From assembly GCA_965372355.1 (NCBI GenBank), contig CBDVBZ010000075.1:1-17643 (forward strand): a stretch of 17,643 nt of DNA, written 5' to 3'. Below, piece by piece: positions 6,874-14,626 of this stretch (positions are counted from its first letter, which is position 1; each line of letters starts with the position of its first letter). The notes below the pieces were generated by a model, which was not told the origin of the DNA, searched no databases, and saw only the letters and a program-made list of their open reading frames with translations. The translations under genes and the position numbers were made by a program. This stretch comes from CBDVBZ01 sp965372355 (lineage in GTDB: Bacteria > Krumholzibacteriota > Krumholzibacteriia > WVZY01).

Positions 6874-6902
6874 TTCAGCGACGGGCCCGAGCCGGGTATA
6901 AT
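6874..6902 (+). promoter_or_regulatory. Candidate promoter of the rRNA methyltransferase / HD-domain gene pair
   Basis: A perfect TATAAT (6897-6902) lies 20 bases before the start codon at 6923, with TTCAGC (6874-6879) 17 bases upstream as a weak -35 (three of six matches). Transcription would start near 6909, leaving a short leader that holds GGGAG. Confidence 0.5.
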
Positions 6903-6922
6903 CGATCGCAGGGAGACACGGC

Positions 6923-7663
6923 ATGGCCAAGAACTACATGTACCTGTATGGCAGAAACTCTGTGATGGAGCGTATCAAGGCACGCCCCGAGTCCGTCCAC
7001 CGTGTGTCGTTGCGCGAAGGGTTGTCCATACCGGATCTCGAGAAGCTGATTCGGGTAAAGAAGATTGAATGTGAGCGTCTGCCCGCGGACACACTGGACA
7101 AGATGCGACCGCAGAAGGACCTGCAGGGCGTTGTTGCCCGAATTGACCTGTTCCAGTACGTGGACCCCGAGCAACTGATCACCGAAGCTGCCAGTGAGAA
7201 TCGCACGCTGATCTTTCTGGATCGCGTCAACGACCCGCATAATCTTGGCGTTATCATCCGTCTATCGGCCTGCCTGGGCAGGTTTTCACTGGTGATACCG
7301 AGCCGTGAAGCCTGCCAGGTCAATGAGACCGTTCTCCACGTTGCGTCCGGCGGCGAGAACTATGTGCCGATCGCCAGCGTGAATAACCTCGCACCTGTCC
7401 TCGATGCCGCGAAGAGCACCGGCTTCTGGGTGGCGGGCGCAGTCATCGGTGACGGAGCGGCCGACATTTCCACACTGTCCTTTCCGTTTCCGCTCGCACT
7501 GGTACTGGGATCCGAAGGCGGTGGTATCCGCAAGGGTCTTCAGAAACGGCTCGACATTTGGGTACGCATCCCGATGCCGGGTGTACCGCTGTCGTTCAAT
7601 GTCAGCATGGCGTGCGCGATTTTTCTCCACGAGATCTCGAAACAGACGAACCGCACCGAGTAG
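6923..7663 (+). CDS. RlmB/TrmH-family (SpoU) RNA 2'-O-ribose methyltransferase
   Basis: A 246-residue protein with the two-part layout of RlmB-like enzymes: an N-terminal substrate-binding domain (about 1-75, YLYGRNSVMERIKARPESV) and a SPOUT knot domain. Knot motif 1 is DPHNLGVIIRLSACLG with the probable catalytic Arg113; motif 2 is LVLGSEGGGIRKGL (about 193-206); motif 3 is IPMPGVPLSFNVSMACAIFL (about 216-235). These bind S-adenosylmethionine in the trefoil knot. The enzyme should methylate a ribose 2'-OH in rRNA (G2251 of 23S rRNA for RlmB) or tRNA; the target cannot be settled from this sequence alone. GGGAGACACGGC precedes the ATG. The next gene begins 12 bases after the stop, so the two are co-transcribed. 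Confidence 0.87.
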   Translation: MAKNYMYLYGRNSVMERIKARPESVHRVSLREGLSIPDLEKLIRVKKIECERLPADTLDKMRPQKDLQGVVARIDLFQYVDPEQLITEAASENRTLIFLDRVNDPHNLGVIIRLSACLGRFSLVIPSREACQVNETVLHVASGGENYVPIASVNNLAPVLDAAKSTGFWVAGAVIGDGAADISTLSFPFPLALVLGSEGGGIRKGLQKRLDIWVRIPMPGVPLSFNVSMACAIFLHEISKQTNRTE

Positions 7664-7675
7664 GAGGTGGCAAAA

Positions 7676-8242
7676 TTGCAGAACATCGTCGAATGGATCC
7701 TCGAGGCCGGCCTGCTCAAGCGCACACCGCGCTCCGGGTGGTCACTTCTGGGTGTAAGCAACGCGGAGAGCGTCGCGGATCACAGTTTTCGGTGTGCGGC
7801 CATCGGCTATGTACTCGCGCATATGGAAAACGTGGATGTGCACCGCACCCTGCTCATGACCCTCTTTAATGACATTCACGAGACCCGTATCACCGATCTT
7901 CACAAGATGGCCCAGCACTATGTGGATGCCCAAGGGGCGGAGGACCGATCCTTTTCGGACCAGATTAGCGGCTTGCCCGAAAGTATTCGCGATGAGTTGT
8001 CCGCCGTACGAGGCGAGTACAAGGCCCAGAAATCAAAAGAGAGTATCGTGGCCCGTGACGCGGACATCCTCGAGTGCCTGGTTCAGGCAAAAGAGTACAG
8101 CGAGCAGGGGCAAACGAGCGCGGCGTTATTCATGAAGAACGCCAACCATCTCAAGACCGACAGCGCCCGAGAACTGTGGGCGCTTATCGAGCGTACAGAT
8201 GTGAACGAGTGGTGGTCGCATATCGGGACGTTCGGGAGGTAG
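7676..8242 (+). CDS. HD-domain protein, YfbR/HDDC2-like nucleotidase relative, altered HD motif
   Basis: A 188-residue protein. I place the start at TTG 7676 because AGGAGG (7662-7667) lies eight bases upstream and family proteins begin near this point (IVEWILEAGLLKRTPRSGW); the in-frame GTG at 7667 would overlap the ribosome site. The motifs resemble YfbR/HDDC2 5'-deoxynucleotidases: ESVADHSFR with His36, FNDIHETRITDLHK with Asp66, Glu69 and Asp74, and ARDADILECL with Asp128. The first residue of the HD pair, normally His, is Asn65 here (codon AAT), which would remove a metal ligand. Family members remove phosphate from deoxynucleoside monophosphates using a divalent metal. This one may be impaired, use another metal, or have another role. 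It is co-transcribed with the rRNA methyltransferase gene. Confidence 0.82.
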   Translation: MQNIVEWILEAGLLKRTPRSGWSLLGVSNAESVADHSFRCAAIGYVLAHMENVDVHRTLLMTLFNDIHETRITDLHKMAQHYVDAQGAEDRSFSDQISGLPESIRDELSAVRGEYKAQKSKESIVARDADILECLVQAKEYSEQGQTSAALFMKNANHLKTDSARELWALIERTDVNEWWSHIGTFGR

Positions 8243-8258
8243 AGTTCAGCGTTCCCCA

Positions 8259-9509
8259 TTAACGCGGTGCCTGCTGCTTGAGGATCTGTTCGACGAAGTC
8301 GAGCTCCAAACGATAAACCCGGATAAACGTTGCCCGTCGGCGCTTTATATCGACGTGCGGGTTGAAGTACTCCCACACGATCTGCCCCTCGCGGGTCACT
8401 TCGAACGCACGCCCCGTATCCGATTCGGTGATCACCGTATTGCCGTTGGGCAAGCGCTGGCATGCGCCGCGACCGTACGTAAAGAAATCCCGGGGCTCGG
8501 GTGCCCTGTATTCCCAAACAATCTCTTTGGAAAGCGGATCGATCTCAATAACACGCGACCAGCCCCTGGCCAAACCATTGTCGAAGATGAGCAGGTGCCC
8601 GTTTGCAAGCACGGACGCATCATGGGGGCCACTGATCTCACCTTGGCCCCATGCCCAAAGGAGCTCGGAGTTTCGCCAGTTGAAGATGGCGACGGTATCC
8701 TGATGCCGTATGCAAACGATGACATTGTCCGGTGAATAGATCGGGTGCTGTTCCCTCAGGTGCTCGTGCATCATCCAGCGGACCGAGTTGGCGTGGAACA
8801 AGTCGACCCACCTCCCCTGCGGTTTGACTTCGCCGAACGTAAAAATATCAGGGTGCCCCGCCATCACATCGTAAAGCGATCGATGCTCTACGATCGCTCC
8901 CTGTTCCGACATAATCGTGATGCCGTCGTCACGCACATCGATACTGCTCGACACGTCGGGAAGGCGCCGCGCCTCCATGGTGAGCACCATCACCCGACCG
9001 TCCGAGGTCGGTCCGATGTCGTGATGACCCTCCACATCCGTTTTCCAGAGCACCTCTCCATCCCAGCTCATGCGCAATGCGTAGCGGTTCTCACGCTCGT
9101 CGGCACCCACAACGAGGAGATCTCCGTCCAACAGAAGCACGCTACGCCTCCACATCCCGGGAGTGCCCTGCCACCGGTGGATCAACTCACCGCGCGCGTC
9201 AACTAGCTCGGCCATCGAGAGGTCGCGGGTCGTGCAAAAATTATAGCCGGGATACGAACGGGTGGTGTCGAGGCGTACGGTACCGCTTTCTCCCTCCGGC
9301 ACCGGATCGGGCGTGAAACTCGCATACGGGAGCGACCTCAGTTTGTCGATGTCTGCGGCCTTAGTATCCACCGGCGGGCTCTCCCCGTTAGCCCGTTCGT
9401 TGTCGGGCGAACCGCAGCCGACCAGGAGGAGGATACAAAGTGCGAACACCCCGACGATCTCGGCTCGCGATCGTTTATAATGTAATGCGTTCTGACCGAC
9501 CATCTCCAT
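8259..9509 (-). CDS. Arylsulfotransferase-family (ASST-like) lipoprotein
   Basis: A 416-residue protein. The N-terminus has a basic stretch, a hydrophobic segment and the lipobox LLVGC with Cys32, so the mature protein should be lipid-anchored facing the periplasm or outside. The rest is a beta-propeller-like repeat with ELIHRWQGTPGMW, GHHDIGPTSDGRVMVL, SGPHDASVLANGHLLIFDNG and GNTVITESDTGRAFEVTREG, wording that matches the arylsulfotransferase (ASST) superfamily, especially the Arylsulfotran_2 type. Classic ASST moves sulfate between phenols through a histidine; many relatives have no assigned activity, so the reaction here is open. The first ATG (9509) is used; a second ATG two codons on is possible. 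It converges with the HD-domain gene, only 16 bases between the stops. Confidence 0.82.
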   Translation of the reverse strand: MEMVGQNALHYKRSRAEIVGVFALCILLLVGCGSPDNERANGESPPVDTKAADIDKLRSLPYASFTPDPVPEGESGTVRLDTTRSYPGYNFCTTRDLSMAELVDARGELIHRWQGTPGMWRRSVLLLDGDLLVVGADERENRYALRMSWDGEVLWKTDVEGHHDIGPTSDGRVMVLTMEARRLPDVSSSIDVRDDGITIMSEQGAIVEHRSLYDVMAGHPDIFTFGEVKPQGRWVDLFHANSVRWMMHEHLREQHPIYSPDNVIVCIRHQDTVAIFNWRNSELLWAWGQGEISGPHDASVLANGHLLIFDNGLARGWSRVIEIDPLSKEIVWEYRAPEPRDFFTYGRGACQRLPNGNTVITESDTGRAFEVTREGQIVWEYFNPHVDIKRRRATFIRVYRLELDFVEQILKQQAPR

Positions 9510-9626
9510 CCCCCGGTATTGTCTTAGACGTCAGCAACTCGCCGAGCTCTGTGGAATAATAACCCGTGTCTCCTGCCACGTAAACGGGTGTCTGCGTACA
9601 AACAAGCCGGCCTCCCCCAAACCCTC

Positions 9627-9737
9627 CTACGTCTTGGGAGAACCGTGTTCGTGAATGATTTTCCATCCCTGCTCAGTTTTCAGGAAGACTAAGGTTTGTC
9701 GCCCCATTCCCTCTAACTTCTTACCATCCTTATTCAG
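9627..9737 (-). pseudogene. Remnant of an NTF2/SnoaL-like (DUF4440-type) protein gene, C-terminal end
   Basis: On the minus strand one frame reads NKDGKKLEGMGRQTLVFLKT, then EQGWKIIHEHGSPKT, then TAG (9627-9629). The pattern GRxTxVFxKxxxGWKIxHEHxS is the conserved last strand of NTF2-like, SnoaL/DUF4440-type proteins. The frame is closed upstream by TAG at 9738-9740, and no start with a ribosome site or matching N-terminal half (about 100 residues) is seen in any frame nearby. It therefore looks like the tail of a decayed or truncated gene. Since it rests on one short motif, the family call is moderate. Confidence 0.6.
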
Positions 9738-9872
9738 CTATCCGTTCTATGTGTTTCCTCATATTCGAGTCTCCTCTCCCCAGTACTGGAGGATTCTCGC
9801 CCTACGAATGCGAAGACACGTGATTTTCAATTATAACACAGGTTCCCTGGGGTTCCGCCGGGGAGGCATCAC

Positions 9873-9881
9873 TGATATAAT
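9873..9881 (+). promoter_or_regulatory. Candidate extended -10 promoter of the 171-residue protein gene
   Basis: TGATATAAT is a perfect extended -10 element (TG, one base, TATAAT). No good -35 lies 17 bases upstream, which extended -10 promoters tolerate. Transcription would start near 9888 and give a leader of about 80 bases before the GTG start at 9969. Confidence 0.4.
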
Positions 9882-9968
9882 GACGGTGCGAGAATAGGGA
9901 TCCTTGTCGCACGGTTCTTCAGGTACCATCTCGATGATCATAACGCGGCACTCAACCAGGGAGCATCT

Positions 9969-10484
9969 GTGAACATACAATCGCTTCGCCTCCCCAGGCT
10001 TGTGGAGTCCGATCCGCGAGGAGCGGCGCTCATTCAGAGCCTGGTCGATCACGCCGAACCCATTCGTGCCGGTAGTGAGATATCCGTGCCCGTGGCCCAA
10101 CTCGACGGTATCGAGAACACGTTGCAGAGCGCGCACCGAGCCGGTCGCGTCGTCCGTGGGCTCGAGACCGCCGAACGAACGCTCGCCGCCGAAGAGCACG
10201 GATTGCGTTTGGCGGACCAGAGCAGCGGTGTGAAACGCGGTGGCCGCGTGTCTCGTCTTTTGCTACTTGCTAACGATGGTTCGGATGGTTTCTACCGGCA
10301 GGTCGAAAATCTTCTGAGGCGACACGGTCCCCGGGTGCTCGCCATCCGCCTGGATGTTGATGCCGCCGGTCTGGGCGCCCCGCTCTTCGGTGCGGGACGG
10401 ACGACACGGCTGCTGATGATCCAGCACAAGGAGGCGGTGGCGGCTGTGCTCTTCGGCTTTGCGGAGCAATTCGGGAACATGTAA
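9969..10484 (+). CDS. Hypothetical protein, 171 residues, family not recognised
   Basis: I do not recognise this protein. The start is GTG with AGGGAG (9958-9963) five bases upstream. It has no signal peptide or clear membrane helix, so it is probably cytoplasmic. Residues about 1-90 are polar and contain a helical, charged stretch (RAGRVVRGLETAERTLAAEE). Residues about 93-170 look like a compact domain: SRLLLLANDGSDGFYRQVEN, RRHGPRVLAIRLDVDAAGLG and TTRLLMIQHKEAVAAVLFGF, alternating beta-strand and helix. Codon use resembles the neighbours and a promoter-like element precedes it, supporting a real gene. The reverse strand also carries an open frame (9831-10199), which has no ribosome site or recognisable motif. 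The MOSC gene follows after 73 bases. Confidence 0.65.
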   Translation: MNIQSLRLPRLVESDPRGAALIQSLVDHAEPIRAGSEISVPVAQLDGIENTLQSAHRAGRVVRGLETAERTLAAEEHGLRLADQSSGVKRGGRVSRLLLLANDGSDGFYRQVENLLRRHGPRVLAIRLDVDAAGLGAPLFGAGRTTRLLMIQHKEAVAAVLFGFAEQFGNM

Positions 10485-10557
10485 TCCGGGCCGACAGCGG
10501 CGACGATACCCCGGGCTGAACTCGAGCCCCTGTTTCTAAGCATTCGACTCGAAGGCG

Positions 10558-11217
10558 ATGTCAGCGATGAAGATCCTCTCCATCAATGTGGGACGCCCCC
10601 GTGAAGTGACCTGGAAAGGAAGAGTGGTCACGACCGGCATCTTCAAGGAACCGGTCGACGGCCGCGTCATGATGCGCACAACAAACCTGGATGGCGACGG
10701 CCAGGCTGATTTGTCCGTCCACGGCGGGCCCACTAAGGCAGTCTACCTTTATCCTGGCGAGCATTATGAATACTGGCGAGAGGAATTGCCCGATATGGAT
10801 TTTCCATGGGGAATGTTCGGCGAGAATCTCACGACTGAAGGACTGTCCGAAGACGCCGTCAACATCGGAGACCGATTTCGAATCGACTCGGCCGAGGTCA
10901 TGGTCACCGAACCACGGATGCCCTGTTACAAGCTTGGGATAAAGTTCGGACGAGATGACATCATCAAACGCTTTCTGGCGAGTCGTCGATCCGGTTTTTA
11001 CTCTGCGGTGCTGCGTGAGGGTGACGTCGGGACGGGAGACCCAATAGAACGGATCGGTCGCGACGAGAACAATATCACCGTCGCGGATGTTATAAACCTG
11101 TACGTTGGTGATAAGGGCAATATGGAAATGTTGCGCCGTGCCGTGCAGGTTGAAGCCCTGCCCGATCGCTGGCGAGATCACTTCCAGAAGCAGATCGAAA
11201 AGCTCGCGGGGAGCTAA
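10558..11217 (+). CDS. MOSC-domain protein, YiiM-like
   Basis: A 219-residue protein with the MOSC (molybdenum cofactor sulfurase C-terminal) fold: KILSINVGRPREVTWKGR, then DLSVHGGPTKAVYLYPGEHY (about 51-70), then WGMFGENLTTEGLSEDAVNI and EPRMPCYKLGIKFG (about 119-132), whose Cys is the conserved residue thought to carry sulfur or contact the substrate. The C-terminal 55 residues form the helical 3-alpha extension of YiiM-type members. E. coli YiiM takes part in molybdenum-cofactor-dependent reduction of N-hydroxylated bases; the substrate here is inferred only. Two starts are possible: ATG 10558, only two bases after GAAGG, or ATG 10567 (MKILSINVG), eleven bases after. It converges with the DUF4197 gene, 47 bases between stops, with a weak hairpin near 11246-11261. 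Confidence 0.88.
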   Translation: MSAMKILSINVGRPREVTWKGRVVTTGIFKEPVDGRVMMRTTNLDGDGQADLSVHGGPTKAVYLYPGEHYEYWREELPDMDFPWGMFGENLTTEGLSEDAVNIGDRFRIDSAEVMVTEPRMPCYKLGIKFGRDDIIKRFLASRRSGFYSAVLREGDVGTGDPIERIGRDENNITVADVINLYVGDKGNMEMLRRAVQVEALPDRWRDHFQKQIEKLAGS

Positions 11218-11264
11218 ACTTCGGAACGTCGCATCCGATTCAACGTGGGCTTTGCTCCACCTCG

Positions 11265-11984
11265 TTACTGCGCTTCTGCTGAATTTCCAAAAACTTTTCT
11301 CAAGAGTGCTGTCGTCCGCGCGGCGGGATCTTCGCGAATTCGTTTCTCTTCCCCTTCGAGTATGGAGAAAATGCCATCAACCGTTCGCGCGGTGACGTAG
11401 TCATCGATGTCGACGGGTTCCGGTTTATCGATCGGCAGTTGATTGTACGTTGCGACAAGATCGTTGTAGATGTTGTACACGCCGACCTCTTCCATTGCCG
11501 ACGTGACGATCGGCTGAAATCGGGCCGTGAGCGATGCAGTGGTGGTCCGGCGAAAGTAATCCGTCGCGGCGGTGTCGCCGCCATTCAGAATGCCGAACGC
11601 ATCTGAGATGCTCATCTGCGTGATCGCCGACCAGAACACGTCGATCGCCTCGCCCGATGCGCGCTCTGCCGCGCGATTCATGCTGCGTTCAAAATCATCG
11701 ACATAGGATCCCAGACCGATGCTATTGAGCGTCTTCGCCACGCCATCGTATTGTTCCGGCAGCGCGATGCGGATCAGCGCGTTCTTATAGAAACCGTCCG
11801 GCTTCGACGTCGACGCCGTCGATCGCTCCGTCCCGATACGAAGCGCCTCCTTGAGGCCCGCCGCGACGGTCGATTCGTCGAGCGCACCGTCATCCCGGAA
11901 TATATTGTCGAGTGTCTTGGTATTGAAACACCCGGTCACCAGAAGTGCCATAATAGCAATAATTGGGATAAATACTGATCTCAT
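11265..11984 (-). CDS. DUF4197-domain lipoprotein
   Basis: A 239-residue protein with a signal ending in the lipobox LLVTGC, Cys19 being the lipidation site. The mature part reads ALDESTVAAGLKEALRIGTE, then NALIRIALPEQYDGVAKTLN, then RSMNRAAERASGEAIDVFWS, AITQMSISDAFGILNGGDTA and ATDYFRRTTTASLTARFQPI. This is the full pattern of DUF4197, a helical family of exported proteins of unknown function found widely in Gram-negative bacteria; length is normal. GAGGGTGAC lies just before the ATG. The upstream 266 bases separate it from the end of the isocitrate dehydrogenase gene on the same strand, so it could have its own promoter; I saw no strong one. Confidence 0.88.
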   Translation of the reverse strand: MRSVFIPIIAIMALLVTGCFNTKTLDNIFRDDGALDESTVAAGLKEALRIGTERSTASTSKPDGFYKNALIRIALPEQYDGVAKTLNSIGLGSYVDDFERSMNRAAERASGEAIDVFWSAITQMSISDAFGILNGGDTAATDYFRRTTTASLTARFQPIVTSAMEEVGVYNIYNDLVATYNQLPIDKPEPVDIDDYVTARTVDGIFSILEGEEKRIREDPAARTTALLRKVFGNSAEAQ

Positions 11985-12200
11985 CGCTCGTCACCCTCAT
12001 TGGCGTTGGATTAGGGTTCCTAGACTACTCCTTGAGATGATTTCCACCAAACGGAAATTACCTCGCAAAGCCAGCGCACAAAATGAACTACCCTCATTTC
12101 GTTGGGGGTATTGTAGCAGGAATGGCCAGGCAATCGACAACTGGAACGGCGCTTCTTCAGATTGGACGATTGACTTGCCATGTGTTGGCATGAAACGACG

Positions 12201-12230
12201 AGATCAGTCGTCCTGTTTCTCGTCTGATCT
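12201..12230 (-). terminator. Stem-loop after isocitrate dehydrogenase, possible terminator
   Basis: AGATCAGTCG (12201-12210) and CGTCTGATCT (12221-12230) pair over ten positions with one mismatch around a 10-base loop, 20 bases beyond the isocitrate dehydrogenase stop. The minus-strand sequence after it (CGTCGTTTC) has only a short T run, so termination would be weak or factor-assisted. The rest of the gap up to 11985 shows no gene. Confidence 0.4.
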
Positions 12231-12250
12231 AAGCGGTTGCCTTCACCGCA

Positions 12251-14479
12251 TCACATCCCATCGATGATCCCGTTCAGTGTGGCGCTGGGCCGCATCGCCG
12301 CGGCGCACCTCGCGTCATCCGGGCGGTAATAGCCCCCGATGTCCATCGCCGCCCCCTGCGCCGCCAGCAACTCCTCGGTGATCTTGACCTCGTTCTCCGC
12401 CAACGCCACGGCCATCGGCGTGAAGCGCGCCCTAAGCTCGGCGTCCTCGTTCTGTGCGGCGAGTGCCCGGGCCCACGCCAGCGCGAGATAGAAGGTTGCC
12501 CCGCGGTTGTCGATCTCGTTCACCTTGCGCGATGGGTAGCGAGCGTCTTCGAGGTACTGGCTGATGGCCTCGTCCAGAGTCCTGGCCAGGAGTGTCGCTC
12601 GGGCGTTGCCGGTGTTCTTCGCAACCTGCTCCAGAGAAGGCACGAGCGCACAGTATTCGCCAAGCGAGTCCCAGCGGAGGTGGCCTTCGGCCAGGAACTG
12701 TTGCACGTGCTTGGGCGCAGAGCCGCCGGCTCCGGTCTCGAAGAGACCGCCACCTCTGAGAAGAGGAACGATGGAAAGCATACGGGCACTCGTTCCCAAC
12801 TCGAGAATCGGAAAGAGATCGGTGAGGTAATCACGCAGTACGTTACCGGTGACGGCAATAGTGTCCTCGCCCCGGCGAATGCGCTCGAGCGAGAACTTCA
12901 TCGCATCCACGGGCTTCATGACGTGGATTTCCAGGCCCGCGGTGTCGTGCTCGGGCAGATAGGTTTCCACCTTCTGGATGATCTGCGCGTCGTGGCCGCG
13001 GTTCGGGTCCAGCCAGAACACCGCGGGTGCTCGCGTCGCCCTTGCCCGCGTGACGCCCAGCTTCACCCAGTCGCGGATGGCTTCGTCCTTGGCCTGGCAC
13101 ATGCGGAAGATGTCGCCGGGCTCCACGCTCTGCTCGAGCAGCATCGTCCCACTCGCGTCGACGATGCGGATCGTGCCCTCGCCGGGCGCGGTGAAGGTCT
13201 TGTCGTGGGAACCGTACTCCTCGGCCTTCTTGGCCATGAGCCCCACGTTGGCCACGCTGCCCATGGTCGCGGGATCGAACTGCCCGTGCCGCCGGCAGTC
13301 CTCGATCATCACCTGGTACATGGTGGCGTAGCAGCGATCCGGGATCATGGCGACGGTGTCCTGTAGCGCATCATCCTTGTTCCACATCTTGCCGCCGTCG
13401 CGGATCACCACCGGCATGGAAGCGTCGACGATCACGTCGTTGGGCACATGCAGGTTCGTCTTGCCCTTGCGCGAGTCGACCATGGCCAGTGCAGGACCGC
13501 TCTCGTAACACGCAACGATATCGGCCTCGATATCGGCTTTCTTGTCCGCGGGCAGGCGGTCGAGCTTGTCGAGGACATCGGCCAGTCCGTTGTTCACGTT
13601 GGCGCCGACCTCGTCCAGCGCCTCGGCGTGCTTCTCCAGGGCGTCTGCAAAGTAGACCGAGACGCAATGCCCGAACATGATGGGGTCGGAGACCTTCATC
13701 ATGGTGCACTTGAGGTGCAGCGAGAGCAGCGCGTTGTCCGCCCTGGCCTGGGCCATCTGCTCGGCGAAGAAGGCACGCAGGGCGGCCACGTTCATCACCG
13801 AACAGTCGATGACCTCGCCTTCGAGCAGCAATAACTTCTCCTTCAGCACGGTCGCCGTGCCGGCTGCGTCCGTAAACTCGATACGCACGTCCGTTGCGGC
13901 GTCCACGGTCGTGGATCTCTCGCTGTCGTAGAAGTCGTTGTCGCTCATGTGGGCGACGCGCGTCACCGAACCGGATACCGGCCAATCCTTCATCATTTTG
14001 TGGGGATGCTTCTGAGCGAACTTCTTCACCGACACCGCCGGCCGCCGATCCGAATTGCCTTCGCGCAGCACCGGGTTGACCGCCGAGCCCAGGACCACGG
14101 CGAAGCGGGCCTGCAGAGCGCGCTCCTCGTCGGTGGATGGCTCCTCGGGGTAGTCGGGTATGTCGTAGCCCTTGCTCTGCAGCTCCGCGATAGCATCCTG
14201 AAGCTGCGGGATCGAGGCGCTGATGTTGGGCAGCTTGACGATGTTGGCGGCCGGGGTCCTGACCAACTTGCCCAGGCGGCTCAGCTCGTCGGGGATCTTC
14301 TGATCGTCACGAAGCCGGTCGGGGAAGTTGGCGATGATGCGACCCGCGAGGGAGATGTCCGCCGTCTCGATCTCGACGCCCGTGCCCTTGATGAAGGCCT
14401 TCACGATGGGCAGCAGGCACTGGGTGGCCAGGGCCGGAGCCTCGTCGATCTTGGTCCAGGTGATCTTGTTGGAAGACAT
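12251..14479 (-). CDS. icd: Monomeric NADP-dependent isocitrate dehydrogenase
   Basis: A 742-residue protein, the normal size of the monomeric enzyme (EC 1.1.1.42), unrelated in length to the common 420-residue dimeric type. It oxidises isocitrate to 2-oxoglutarate and CO2 with NADP+ in the citric acid cycle. LPNISASIPQL (83-93) and GSAVNPVLREGNSDRRP (131-147) carry Ser132, Asn135, Arg139 and Arg145, the same numbers as the isocitrate ligands of the Azotobacter vinelandii enzyme. VIVDASMP (Asp352) and VLRDYLTD give the metal-binding aspartates, and APKHVQQ and HLRWDS the cofactor-side His and Arg. Domains appear intact. GAGGT lies seven bases before ATG 14479. A promoter candidate with a palindrome lies about 75 bases upstream. 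Sequence reaches TGA at 12251 without break. Confidence 0.96.
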   Translation of the reverse strand: MSSNKITWTKIDEAPALATQCLLPIVKAFIKGTGVEIETADISLAGRIIANFPDRLRDDQKIPDELSRLGKLVRTPAANIVKLPNISASIPQLQDAIAELQSKGYDIPDYPEEPSTDEERALQARFAVVLGSAVNPVLREGNSDRRPAVSVKKFAQKHPHKMMKDWPVSGSVTRVAHMSDNDFYDSERSTTVDAATDVRIEFTDAAGTATVLKEKLLLLEGEVIDCSVMNVAALRAFFAEQMAQARADNALLSLHLKCTMMKVSDPIMFGHCVSVYFADALEKHAEALDEVGANVNNGLADVLDKLDRLPADKKADIEADIVACYESGPALAMVDSRKGKTNLHVPNDVIVDASMPVVIRDGGKMWNKDDALQDTVAMIPDRCYATMYQVMIEDCRRHGQFDPATMGSVANVGLMAKKAEEYGSHDKTFTAPGEGTIRIVDASGTMLLEQSVEPGDIFRMCQAKDEAIRDWVKLGVTRARATRAPAVFWLDPNRGHDAQIIQKVETYLPEHDTAGLEIHVMKPVDAMKFSLERIRRGEDTIAVTGNVLRDYLTDLFPILELGTSARMLSIVPLLRGGGLFETGAGGSAPKHVQQFLAEGHLRWDSLGEYCALVPSLEQVAKNTGNARATLLARTLDEAISQYLEDARYPSRKVNEIDNRGATFYLALAWARALAAQNEDAELRARFTPMAVALAENEVKITEELLAAQGAAMDIGGYYRPDDARCAAAMRPSATLNGIIDGM

Positions 14480-14551
14480 GTAGTTACCTCGGCTAGGAAT
14501 GCGTGTCAGGTCAATGCGACCGCGCGGCTGGGCGGTCTCCGAATGCAGTGT

Positions 14552-14580
14552 AGTATACCCGAATCTGCAGATTTTATTAA
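14552..14580 (-). promoter_or_regulatory. Candidate promoter of isocitrate dehydrogenase with a 12-base palindrome in its spacer
   Basis: On the minus strand TTAATA (14575-14580) and TATACT (14552-14557) are 17 bases apart. The spacer contains the perfect palindrome AATCTGCAGATT (14562-14573), placed where a repressor would block polymerase. The leader from about 14545 to the ATG is roughly 65 bases and includes a small hairpin (GACCGC at 14518-14523 with GCGGTC at 14532-14537). Confidence 0.5.
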
Positions 14581-14626
14581 TTGCGATCTGGCACCGGATA
14601 CCCTGACAACGAAGGAGGTCTGGACC

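Larger units (their letters stand above)
9510..9968. other. Gene-poor stretch between arylsulfotransferase-like gene and 171-residue ORF
   Basis: These 459 bases hold no intact gene. Bases 9510-9626 should carry the promoter of the arylsulfotransferase-like gene, but I see no convincing hexamer pair. Bases 9627-9737 carry a gene remnant. Bases about 9740-9870 show only unstructured, rather A+T-rich sequence, and 9873-9881 an extended -10 for the gene to the right. Confidence 0.6.

Noticed and set aside
12680..13366. Long plus-strand open frames opposite isocitrate dehydrogenase
   Set aside because: Shadows of a high-G+C conserved gene; no homology-like pattern.
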